Below, piece after piece: positions 9,502 to 18,349 of a stretch of DNA of 64,000 nucleotides. The number at the start of each line of letters is the position of its first letter. Position 1 is the first letter of the stretch. The position numbers were made by a program, and so were the translations under genes. The notes beneath the pieces were generated by a model. The model was not told the origin of the DNA. It did no database searches and saw only the letters and a program-made list of their open reading frames with translations. Source of the DNA: Chrysogorgia sp. JL179-B06 (taxonomy: Eukaryota; Cnidaria; Anthozoa; Scleralcyonacea; Chrysogorgiidae); assembly GCA_035772405.1 (NCBI GenBank), contig JAYKKM010000114.1:1583501-1647500 (forward strand). The letters run 5' to 3'.

Positions 9502-9570
9502 AGCTTGAGATTAAAACTTAGTGTTATACGAAGATATTATATTTGGCATCATGTGTACTCTCTCCAGTCC

Positions 9571-10400
9571 TCTACCGCACGTGAACGTGGTTACGTCATC
9601 ATTACATGAAGTAACACCCTAAACCTAGCACCATAGTCAATCGAGATATGGTCTGGAAACTCAGCTAAAGTCTTTGTTCGTCTTTATGCAATTTTGTGCA
9701 CGGTCACTGAACCTATTCTATTTTAGTATAATGAAGCAATCATCCAATAGAATGGTTTGGGTTTAATCGCTCAACCGTGTTGTTTAAATATTAACAAACC
9801 TAAAACAAAGGATGTGCACCGTGTAAGGTACGGTTCAACATCAAAACGCAGCTCATTATTGTCGCTTTGAAGTTTGCCGAGTTTCCAGACCATATCTCGA
9901 TTGACTATGCTAGCACACATGATCCCAAATGAATTCTCAATACATCGAGCTCGGGAAAGACGATAATTAAAAACGTTTTCATCACCTGCTGCCGTACGGT
10001 GGGGTAGCGGCTTCATTAGGTTTACATCAAGGCCAAAGTCACAGTATAAAATCTGTAGGTAGGCCAAAGGCATCATCACCGATTAAGTAGTAAGGGATTT
10101 CTAAAATTGCTGGTGTTAAATTGTTTGGTTGGGGAAGGCTTCTGATTTACAAAATTTGCTAAGGCTACCATGTTTAAAAATTCCAGCATCACCTAACTGA
10201 AAAGCTTCTTATAATTATATTCTGAACCAGTATTTGGTGCAGCGCAGATATTTATGTGTTTCCCATCAATGCCTCCCATACAGTGAGGAAATTGCCACTT
10301 TTCATTGAACCCGCCCCCAATTTTTTTCCCACTCATCCAATAATTTGATAATAGCTAGTTAATAATATATGAAGTAATCGGCCACTGAAACCCTGAAGAG
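9571..10400 (-). pseudogene. Harbinger/PIF transposase fragment, split by a MITE
   Basis: On the minus strand, near 10200-10310, the sequence encodes FPHCMGGIDGKHI followed by ICAAPNTGSEYNYK. This is the first catalytic Asp region (IDGKHI) of the DDE_4 Harbinger transposase. Further on, near 9930-10070, VIGDDAFGLP-like residues lie in shifted frames and are followed by NYRLSRARCIENSFGIM, the conserved region around the catalytic Glu. The gene then meets the MITE (9632-9909), and coding resumes after it with ARFRVL, exactly as the family predicts. Multiple frameshifts elsewhere make it a relic. 10400-10908 holds nothing recognised. Confidence 0.85.
9632..9909. mobile_element. 278-bp MITE, perfect 31-bp TIR, TSD CTAGCAC
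   Basis: The ends at 9632-9662 and 9879-9909 are perfect 31-bp inverted repeats beginning CATAGTCAATCGAGATATGG. CTAGCAC is repeated directly outside them (9625-9631 and 9910-9916). Removing the element and one CTAGCAC restores the reading frame of the Harbinger transposase (IMCA followed by RFRVL), which confirms the boundaries independently. A diverged partial relative lies at 22597-22785. Internal short repeats such as TGTGCACGGT and GTGCACCGTG may be transposase-binding sites. The 7-bp TSD does not immediately fit a common family. Confidence 0.9.
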
Positions 10401-11086
10401 TGTGCTGAATACCAGATATGCATGTAGGTTTATATTGTTGAACTCAGTTAAACTATATACGTGCACATATTTCACATAAATGTAACCATATCGATATGTA
10501 CTGTCAGTTGGATTCGAACTAACTATTTTCAATTCAACCAGACACAGTTTAGCACTATGGAATGGTTTGCAGATCGCTGCAGGTTATCCTTCATGGTTGA
10601 ACAGAACCAACATTTTATTTATTTACAGATTTTATTAACACAAGTTACTTATGTCAAAGATTGGTATTAAGAAAATTAGCATTCCTGAAGCTTGCATTAA
10701 ATTGACATAATGCTAATATTGCATAATCTCTTAAATGCCAGTAAATATAGCAAAGCAATACAGAAATATCATGCTAAGGATGGTTAAATGGCAAAACAAG
10801 GCAAGAATTTTTTACTATTGAATGTGCCTTTTTTCGTTAAATTCTGTTGAGTATATATATATATAATTGAAGAAGTGGTTTACTATAGAGTGCTCAAGGT
10901 AGAGCGAGATATATTTATTAGATGATTAACGTTGCTAGATGATCGCTTAAATGCGTGAAATTCTGAGTGGCAACTGAGGAAGTCTCGCTTCAGTTTCTGT
11001 TATGCGTGAGATCACTGTTCGAGGGGGGTATTCCAGGAAGTGTCACTTTATTCTTAGTGTGGCGAAGGTTCTTGGAATAAAATTTG

Positions 11087-12314
11087 TTTTTGTGTCAACA
11101 TTTGGAAATTATCTCAGTTCTTTTGTTGAGTAAGTTCTCCTTGACGGCTTTCAATATAAAAAGCTTTTCTTCGAGGCATAGGTTACAGCGGTTTGCCCCA
11201 CTAGTGTACGCAGCGGCGCGTTTTAATACAGATCAATTGGTAGTGAATGGTTTGCCATTTCTTTTCAAGTTTCGAACGTTCAGTCTCGTTTGCATATTTC
11301 TCATCACGGAAAATATTTCTGGTGGTTATTAAAGTGTTTGAAGTTGTTGGCCGTCATTCCTATATATTGTTTGGTCGAGTCTCAGTTGTATGCTGTTGTA
11401 ACGTCAGCTTTGTATAGGACACCTGCTACCATTAAATTTCCTATCAAGGGCATTCGGTCTTGTTTCTGCAGCTGCACTTTCTCTCCTCAGGATTTTTCTT
11501 CGACAGGATGTGGTGGTTGTGTTGAGATAGCGCTCTTGATGTTTTCCATACAACTGATTTTTATAGTGTTCCGGTTAAATATTTTATGGAGGTTATTGGG
11601 TCTGAAGTGGTAGTCAATCAGGATAAGGAATTTATGTCCAATGTTGGTCTTGACGTTCTTGTCAAAATGGGGGATTAAACCAAATAATATTTCTTTTTCA
11701 TGATATGCTGATGGTTGAGGTAAGGTGTCAGGTGTGAAGTGTAGATTGGCGTTGAAGTGACTACGTTTGAGAGCCTCTTTGTAGAGTGCTGAATTGAAGG
11801 ATGACTCGTCAGATGAAAGTGATGAAATTCTCTTGTTGATGGAAGTTGTTTGATGATGGTTGGTGGGTGGTTAGTGGCTGTCGACATACAATGGCTCGTC
11901 ATTTGGTTTCCGGTAAGGCTAGTGTTTTCCATCTCGCAAGTAAGTTGAGCGTTACATCAAGAAAATTGGTGATTTTTTGGTCAAACTCGACAGTGATCTT
12001 TAGGCCGAATTCTTCAAAAATCTTCGTCAGATCTTTTCTGGCTTTATCTGCTAGTCTAGTAGTCTGCCGTCTCGGTAGAGACCCACGTTATTTCCTCCGA
12101 ATTTTTTGGCCAAACTTTCCAAGTCGAACAGACCAACTAATTCACATATCTCCGCACCGTGAAAGCTATACCCATCGTAACGTCAAACGTTCCCAAGTTG
12201 TTTTTCTTTATCCATGGCTTTTCTCCGCTAAAGAGCACTGATCTACGTACATGCTTTATGATGGCTATATGATTATCAAGAATGGATATCATCTCCTTGG
12301 CCCACGCAATTGTT
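11087..12314 (-). pseudogene. Penelope-like RT (C-terminal part), linker and GIY-YIG endonuclease, copy 1
   Basis: From 12314 down, the frames give SVLFSGEKPWIKK and FDVTMG, then the catalytic region with NVGLYRDG where the family has YRDDG, then FEEFGLKITVEF and ITNFLDVTLNL (thumb), then NHPPTIIKQLP. After that come the cysteine-rich linker (CSCRNKIECPL) and the GIY-YIG endonuclease ending CNLCLEEKLFILKAV and a stop near 11087. Frames change several times. The damaged YRDDG box and frameshifts show it is inactive. Confidence 0.75.
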
Positions 12315-13217
12315 TTGTCCAAGTGGCTAAACGAAAACCTGCTAACCCTCAACTATGAAAAAACGAAATTCCTCATATTTGCAAACAAAAAAAAGCTAAA
12401 GTCATACTTCAATATAACCATCACTATAAACAAGCACAAAATTGAACAAGGACAAACATTTAAGTATCTTGGTGTCACCCTCAGTCAGGATCTCTCGTGG
12501 CATGATCATATAGGAAACTTAGCCAACATCATAAACCAAAGAATTGGAGCCATAGGACGTGTGAAGAATTACCACTTTTCGATTATGCCGACAAGAACAA
12601 TTCGACATCAATGAACTCTTTACAAATTCTCGAAAATAAAGCAGGTAAACTCGTACTTGATGTTCTACCACTCTCCTCCTCAACTGAAGCCTTAAAAACA
12701 ATTAACTGGACACCTGAGAATCCGACGACAGAAATATCGCTGTATTTTTATATTTAAATGTATTAACGGTTTAATAGATTTTGACTTTGAACTAATTAGA
12801 AATAATAACATTCATAAATATTTTACAAGGACCAAATCTACCTAAAGTTAACACAAACTGGGGAAAACAAAAACTAATTTAGCACACATCAATGGATTTT
12901 AATAACTTGGACAATAAAACAAGAAGCAAAAAATCACTAACACTATTTTAAAATGAACTGAAATAGCACCAATTTAATTAGTTTCAAAGTGTAGTAATGT
13001 GATGTTGCGTGACTTAGTGTAGTGTAACATAGACATTACATTGCATTGAGTCACGTAACATGACTAAATGTAATGTAATGTAGTGTAGTGTAGTGTAGTG
13101 TAATGTAATGACTTAATGTAATGCAATGCAGTGCAACGCAACGTTGTGTAGTACTACAGGACCCCACTGAAAAACATTGCGGTGACGTGGGTATCCTGAT
13201 TAAATATTATTATTAAC
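12314..13217 (+). mobile_element. 5'-truncated LINE inserted into the Penelope-like copy
   Basis: The plus strand reads the C-terminal part of a CR1/L2-like reverse transcriptase: LSKWLNENLLTLNYEKTKF and FKYLGVTLSQDLSWHDHI, then after a frameshift at about 12610 MNSLQILENKAGKLVLDVLP. A 3' UTR follows with a TGTAG/TGTAA pentanucleotide block (13010-13145) and a TTAAATATTATTATTA tail. It begins where the Penelope reading (AKEMISILDN) ends and stops where VDFYPSITEELL ends. It is therefore younger than the Penelope copy. Confidence 0.75.
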
Positions 13218-13430
13218 AGCTCTTCTGTAATGGATGGATAAAAATCTACTATAAGAGTGTTTGTTTTTGTTGTTTATGGCGTTGAACCAATCAATGTCAG
13301 ATGAAGTATTCCTCCACTGATTTACGTCGATAGATCTAATTGGGTTATTAATTTGATCTAAAAGCACTTTGCTTACTTTGCCGAGATCACTTTTCGCAGG
13401 GTTAATAAGTCAGCAAGTAGGATTGTTGTC
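13210..13430 (-). pseudogene. Penelope-like RT, N-terminal part, copy 1
   Basis: Minus strand: NPAKSDLGKVSKVLLDQINN and WFNAINNKNKHS, then after a one-base shift VDFYPSITEELL. The last is reverse-transcriptase motif A in Penelope-like form (family: DICEFYPSI). It breaks off exactly where the 3' tail of the inserted LINE begins (13217). It continues on the other side of that LINE at 12314. Confidence 0.7.
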
Positions 13431-13440
13431 GATATTATCT

Positions 13441-14025
13441 TCGAGGCATAGGTTACAGCGGTTTGCCCCGCTTGTGTATGCGGCGGCGCGTTTTAATACA
13501 GACCAATTGATAGTGAACGGTTTGCCATTTCTTTTCAAGTTCCAAACGTACTTCAAAAGTTCAGTCTCGTTTGCATATTTCTCGTCACAGGAAAGATTTC
13601 TGGTGGTTATTAAAGCGTTGTTTGAAGTTGTTGGCCGTCATTTCTATATATTGTTTGGTCGAGTCTCGGTTGTCTGCTATTGTAATGTCAGCATTGTATT
13701 ACTATATGACACCTGCTACCATACAATTTCCTTTCAAGGGGCATTCGATCTTGTTTCTGCAGCTGCACTTTCTCTCCTCGGGATTTTTCTTCGATAGGAT
13801 GCAGTAGTTGTGTTTTGAGATGGCACTCTTGGTGTTTTCCATAGAACTGTAACTGATTTTTATAGTGTTCCGGTTGAATATTTTATGGAGGTTATTGGGT
13901 CTGAAGTGGTGGTCAATCAGTTTAAGGAATTTATGTCCAATGATCTCACGACTCACGTGTAACAAATAGAAACCGAAGCGAGACCTCTTCAGTTGCCTGA
14001 TGATCTGAGTAGCAATGTTAATCAT
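13441..14025 (-). pseudogene. Penelope-like linker and GIY-YIG endonuclease, copy 2
   Basis: The linker frame contains LHKIFNRNTIKISYS, then CSCRNKIECPLKGNC. The nuclease follows: YNADITIAD, then QYIEMTANNFKQRFNNHQKS, where the family has YIG (here YIE). A one-base shift near 13590 separates this from ANETELLKYVWNL. The copy ends in RAAAYTSGANRCNLCLED and is fused to the RT start of copy 1. The E in the YIG position would by itself be expected to weaken the nuclease. Confidence 0.75.
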
Positions 14026-14578
14026 CTAATAAATATATACATACACATATATACATATACTAAGAAATTCCCAGAATCAAATATATCCGGAAATAACTAG
14101 TTTATCCCGCTAAATGTAAAAAAATAAACAGGCTTACCTTGCAATTGAAGACGAGTACTGAAACTTTCCAGACATGATAATAGTATTGATACACTTCACT
14201 GTGCATTGTGTTGAGCTGAGTATATTCCTTGTCTTGAGAATTTCATGCAGTTCGTATAGTAGATGACATCACAATGCATCGTTTGCATGTTACAAAAACG
14301 TGAATATCTTTGGAACAAGATGAGATATGGACTAAGTGAGAGCTCTATTCTTGCTTAAACCCAAAAGTATACTTGGAAGTAGAATCTAAGGTTGACGATT
14401 TTTGGTGATACTGTTGCTTTAAATTTCAAACATTCAGATACAATACAATTAGAACTTTTAGTTTTGGTGAGGGTCCCTGTGGACTGTATTCGAACACAGG
14501 TTTAACTAACCCATCAAAAACAAATCATATGCTATATTTCCAATTATTTTTTAGGTAATGTTTTCATACACTTTGCTT

Positions 14579-14764
14579 CTAAAATTGACAACACATCCTC
14601 TTTTCACATCTTTTTCTTCTGTTATTTGGACCGCCAAACCTCGCTTTGTCCAAGCAATTGTGACACACTCCACAATCAGGAGACTTGCACAGACATTCTT
14701 CAGACACTTTCGTTCCGTTGCCGTTTCGAGTGAGTGTTGCCGGGTTGTTTGTTGTTGGTATCAA
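14579..14764 (-). CDS. CXXC-type zinc-finger exon
   Basis: The frame contains CLCKSPDCGVCHNCLDKARFGG followed by PNNRRKRCEKRMC. This is the CGxCxxC...KFGG...C...C pattern of CXXC zinc fingers that bind unmethylated CpG DNA in MLL, DNMT1, TET and CXXC proteins; the KFGG and the basic RRKRC stretch are conserved. It is one exon-sized piece about 60 residues long. The nearest upstream coding-like frames on the same strand are Ser/Thr/Gln-rich (14874-15134 and 15140-15262). It may be the C-terminal exon of the SWIM gene to the right or a separate gene. 14040-14578 shows no gene apart from a possible splice donor (GCAAG, then GTAAGC on the minus strand) near 14145. Confidence 0.7.
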   Translation of the reverse strand: MIPTTNNPATLTRNGNGTKVSEECLCKSPDCGVCHNCLDKARFGGPNNRRKRCEKRMCCQF

Positions 14765-14873
14765 TACGGTTTGGGGGGGTAGACATATGGTTGGGAAATC
14801 GTGGCTGGATGAAGTTTGGGAGGTACATTTTGAGTAGTAGATGTCAGTAAAACACGCTGGAGTTTTTTTTTAC

Positions 14874-15262
14874 TTATCTAAAGGTTTGTGGTAAACTATC
14901 CTCCTGCATTGACTTGGACTCTGACGTTTGAAGGTAATAGTGAGTGTATAAAGCTTGTAGTTCAGGTGTTGAATTATCATTGTTAGTAGTCATCAGTAAA
15001 CAATGTTGCTGTGGAGTAACTGATAATTTTTTTTGTGAAGTTACAGAGTTAGTAAGCGTTTTCGATGTGTTTTGTTGTGTTGTTTCTTGCAATAGATTAG
15101 CTTCTGCAGTTACAATGTTGTTTGAACTGTACATTTAACACACTGTTTGTTGAAAACGTTATGATTAACATTTACAGGGTCAGTAGATATCATGGTTACT
15201 GGAGAGGTTGTCTGTTCAGTTGTTATATTTGTCATGGGAGGATCCTGAGGTGTTATATTTGG
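14874..15262 (-). CDS. low-complexity Ser/Thr/Gln-rich coding-like segment
   Basis: Two minus frames without stops (from 15262 and from 15134) encode Thr-, Asn- and Gln-rich sequence such as PNITPQDPPMTNITTEQTTS and TPQQHCLLMTTNN. They lie between the SWIM exon and the CXXC exon in the same orientation and could be linker exons of one protein. No domain is recognised. Confidence 0.35.
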
Positions 15263-15319
15263 CATTGCTTGCGAATTTTTGGTGCTTACAAAATATGATT
15301 TAAACAGCTTTTTCGAGCA

Positions 15320-15470
15320 ACCATGTCAAAAATCAAGAAAGCCTTCAGTTCTCCGAGTCCTTCAGTGCCAAAATTGTACACTTCCATTCCACGTTTTGTT
15401 TCGTAGGCTATAGATATCACGATATGCGTACTCTGTAGGCCTGCATGCACGTTTGTTGCCTATATTGGAA
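15320..15470 (-). CDS. possible exon between SWIM and CXXC segments
   Basis: On the minus strand a plausible acceptor (TTCCAATATAG) is followed by about 50 stop-free codons reading GLQSTHIVISIAYETKRGME and FGTEGLGELKAFLIF. The segment lies in line with the SWIM and CXXC exons. Function unknown. Confidence 0.35.
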
Positions 15471-15639
15471 ATTAAAACAGATAAAAATCAATTATATTAC
15501 AACAAACATATTTAAATGGAATTTTTATGGGGCACACTGCAAAATACGCATAGTATTAGTATAACAACAAGATATTGTCATATATCAAGCCAAGAAACTT
15601 TTTCGTTCTACCTGTCAGAATGACAAGCACAAATATATT

Positions 15640-16126
15640 TGTTTTAGATATCCAAAATATGTGCCAGTCACCATGAAGACATGTTAGGTCATCAGATGTT
15701 AGGTCATCAGGGACTTCTGCAAGTTCTAACTGAATGTAATCCATAATTTGAAATAATATTGTTGCAATATGCTTACAACAGCCTCCTTTGCCTGCCTTAC
15801 ATAAACAGTAACTATGAACAACTTCTGCAGTTTCCTGATTCAGGTGAACATAGACAATACAACTTTTTTTCTTCATTGAGGCACTCACACATCCTTTAAG
15901 TATGATAATCCATCACTGTTTCTTTTGACATTTGCTTTATTGACTTACACTCTTTGGACATATCTATCCTTGAACAGCTGATAGCCCAATTTATTGTGTC
16001 TACGAGCACTTATAGAATTATCATCTCCTTTTGTTCCAATTCCAAAGTGCTTTTGCATTATATCATATGTTAATGGAGGAAGCAACATCAAATCTCTACT
16101 CCATCATTTCGGTTCTACATCCTGCT
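15640..16126 (-). pseudogene. SWIM zinc-finger protein exon, 3' part (split by hAT)
   Basis: The minus frames encode MQKHFGIGTKGDDNSISARR, then HNKLGYQLFKDRYVQRV, then MKKKSCIVYVHLNQETAEVV and the SWIM finger C-L-C-x7-C-C-K-H-I-A-T-I-L-F. SWIM fingers (CxC...CxH) are DNA- or protein-binding modules. This layout resembles a SWIM/YqaJ-type family that, from memory, is expanded in cnidarians. An in-frame stop near 16098 and a frame break near 15935 suggest decay. A 15-bp tandem duplication (GATGACCTAACATCT) lies near 15690. The 5' part of the same exon continues beyond the hAT element at 20580-20640. Confidence 0.65.
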
Positions 16127-16367
16127 CAGTAGCGTGGTGGCCAGGGGGCCATGGCCCCCCCAGCGATGGTTTCAAGAGGGGCGCCGACACGGACGGTGGG
16201 CGCCAAAATTACCAAGAAGGGCCTGGATTAGTGTGTAAAATTTAAATTCTGGAATAAAAATTCTAAAACAATATAACGCGGTACTGTATGTATTCATTGA
16301 TCTATTTTTATGATTATTGAAATTGTGACGTGCGACAGAACACGTCAGAACATTCTAGGCTTTAGAA

Positions 16368-16466
16368 CACTTGCGTGAGCTTCACGCTTGCGTAAGCTTC
16401 ACGCTTACGTAAGCTTCACGCTTGCGTAAGCTTCACGCTTACGTAAGCTTCACGCTTGCGTAAGCT
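16368..16466. repeat. subterminal 17-bp repeats of the hAT element
   Basis: About six copies of GCTTCACGCTTGCGTAA (alternating TTGCGTAA and TTACGTAA) lie about 240 bp from the left end. At the right end, CTTCGGAGCTCGCTTCTCGCG and a near-copy (20447-20486) form an analogous cluster. In hAT elements such subterminal repeats bind the transposase N-terminus. The binding role here is inferred. Confidence 0.7.
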
Positions 16467-16551
16467 TGAGCTAATGAGCTATAAATAGTAGATCAAGTAA
16501 TATCTGATTATAGACATTATATAATGATCTAAAATATCTTAGACGAGACAC

Positions 16552-17114
16552 TATATAAGGGCGGCTCGCTAAGACAGAAACATATGGTTATTGGTTAAGT
16601 TATTGTTTTCAAAACTCGAAGAACTCATTATACGTACGAGTGGAACTATCGTCTGGTTTTCTCGCCAAGGTCAAGGAGGCAAGGACTACAGTCTACAGTG
16701 CTTAGCCGTGTCAAGACAGACAAAGTGAACAGTAAGTACTAAGTAATATTTAACGTATATTCTCTGTATTTTCTTTAATTAATGGTTATTCGCCGAAGGC
16801 AAAGTGAATATTGGGGAATTATAACCGAGGGTATTAATCCCGTATTATTCGCCAATATCCACTAAGCCTGAGGCGAATAGGATGAGTTATAAAACATGAA
16901 TGAAGTTATTTTATAATTAAGGTCAGGCTATCAGCAATTATGATATCAGAAAGCTGTGTTGGTTTTTTTAACTTTTGTTCGAGCATACTTCAACTTTGAT
17001 TACTACTAGTAAAAATCTTGATTTATGTCGTATAGTATATTAATTACAACCTGACTATAATTGTAATAATACGAAATAAATTATTCATTCCACGTCTAGC
17101 ATGCAACAGTTAGA
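16552..17114 (+). promoter_or_regulatory. probable hAT promoter, TATA box and 5' UTR intron
   Basis: TATATAAG at 16552-16559 is a good TATA box, with transcription expected to start near 16585. A possible 5' UTR intron runs from GTAAGTAC (about 16731) to a TTAG acceptor immediately before the start codon AATGG at 17114. Splicing is inferred only. Confidence 0.4.
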
Positions 17115-18320
17115 ATGGAAAACACCAACAAAAGCCGAAAACGAAAAAAATCAGGTGCAGAGAACAGAAAGGCAAGCCAAGCAAGGAAGGAAGAAAGCGA
17201 AAGACTTGGATCGTTCATGAAAAGCCATTTCACAACATCAAGCAAATCATCACATGAAGACAATGCTTCCAGTAATGCTCAAGAGCCTATAAATGCTGCA
17301 GGAGACATAGAAGACGAGGAAGGCAAACATCTAAAGGATGGTGCAAGCCCAGACAAGCCATGTGATGTGGATGACGAAAACGACATAGAAGATGAAGTCG
17401 AGGTGGTTCAAGATCCTGTAAATCTTCCAGTATTTGATAACGAGAGCGAAGTTAGTGATGGGAATGTTCAAGATGACGAGATGGAAATTCAAGAATCTGG
17501 ATTGTCCGAAGAAGAGTCAGAAGACACAATTATCATCGAACAGTGCATGCTCCCGAGAAATCCAGCACTCGTAAATGATGGAGAGAATGAGACCACTGAC
17601 CCCGCATTACTTGTTGGCGTGAAGTTCAGTATAGAGGATAAAGAAAAGCTTTGCAAAAGTAAACCTTGTCAGCCACCCGAATCCGTTTTGTCTGAGAGAA
17701 AAAAGAAAATTGGAGAACGTAACCGGTACTGCTCGCAGACGGTATTCTTTCACGAAGATCAAAGTATGCGCAAATGGCTTTCATACTCGCTTAGTAAGGA
17801 TTGTCTATTCTGCCTCCCATGTCTCCTATTTTCAGATGAATGTTTAAGAGGTGAAAACCTGCGCCACAACCAAGGAAATGCTTTTACGAATGCTGGGTAC
17901 TCGAACTGGAAGAAGCAGTACAGTGATATCACAAAGCACGAAAGGTCCGAAAGTCATATAAATGCCAAGATTGCGCAAGTTCTCTTTATGCAAGGACGAT
18001 CAATCGAGTCGTGCCTGGAGCAACAAGAAAAGAGCGAAATTTTGCGTCGCAAGAGAGAAGTCGTAGAAAACCGCAGTATTATGAAACGCGTCGTCGACAC
18101 TGTTGTATATTTGGGAAAGCAGGGACTTGCTTTCAGAGGGCATCGAGAGTCGCTAACTGATGGCCCAGAAGCAAATAAAGGAAATTTTTTAGAGTCGCTG
18201 AATTACCTATCAATCTACGACGTTACAATTGACAACCATCTTGAAAAGGTTAGAAATCAACAAGCTTTGTTGAGAAGAAGGGCGGGAAAAAGGGCGCCAA
18301 AGGACGGGGTTCGAAACTAA
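17115..18320 (+). CDS. hAT transposase, N-terminal ORF (TTF-type zinc finger)
   Basis: 401 codons. Residues 1-35 are strongly basic (nuclear import), 45-145 are acidic and disordered, and 200-290 form a TTF-type zinc finger: RYCSQTVFF, WLSYS, C230-x2-C233-x2-C236, then KHERSESH (H275, H281). Residues 300-385 start the catalytic domain (FRGHRES, ANKGNFLESL). This is the ZMYM1/DUF4371-like lineage of hAT transposases. The frame ends early, at APKDGVRN, because the rest of the domain continues in the -1 frame, whose reading (KGRGSKLTFLSN) matches what the family has here. At the crossover lies GGGAAAA (18284-18290), parsed G GGA AAA, a canonical -1 slippery heptamer; a one-base indel is the simpler explanation. 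Confidence 0.88.
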   Translation: MENTNKSRKRKKSGAENRKASQARKEESERLGSFMKSHFTTSSKSSHEDNASSNAQEPINAAGDIEDEEGKHLKDGASPDKPCDVDDENDIEDEVEVVQDPVNLPVFDNESEVSDGNVQDDEMEIQESGLSEEESEDTIIIEQCMLPRNPALVNDGENETTDPALLVGVKFSIEDKEKLCKSKPCQPPESVLSERKKKIGERNRYCSQTVFFHEDQSMRKWLSYSLSKDCLFCLPCLLFSDECLRGENLRHNQGNAFTNAGYSNWKKQYSDITKHERSESHINAKIAQVLFMQGRSIESCLEQQEKSEILRRKREVVENRSIMKRVVDTVVYLGKQGLAFRGHRESLTDGPEANKGNFLESLNYLSIYDVTIDNHLEKVRNQQALLRRRAGKRAPKDGVRN

Positions 18321-18349
18321 CTTTCCTCAGCAACGATACACAGAATAAT

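Larger units (their letters stand above)
10909..14039 (-). mobile_element. Penelope-like element composite bounded by inverted 3' ends
   Basis: Two minus-strand Penelope-like copies lie head to tail. A ~110-bp segment at the 3' end of the first copy (10909-11022) recurs inverted at 13936-14039, next to the 5'-truncated second copy. The inverted segment contains the ATCATCTAATAAATATAT terminus and a TGAAGCGAGAC core. Penelope-like elements are known for terminal repeats in inverted as well as direct orientation and for partial tandem copies, so the arrangement fits. The first copy runs from about 13430 to 10909 and is split by a LINE at 12314-13217. Confidence 0.75.

Noticed and set aside
16368..16466. 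Repeat array considered as a regulatory satellite
   Set aside because: It lies inside the exact ends of the hAT element at a subterminal position, so transposase-binding repeats explain it better.
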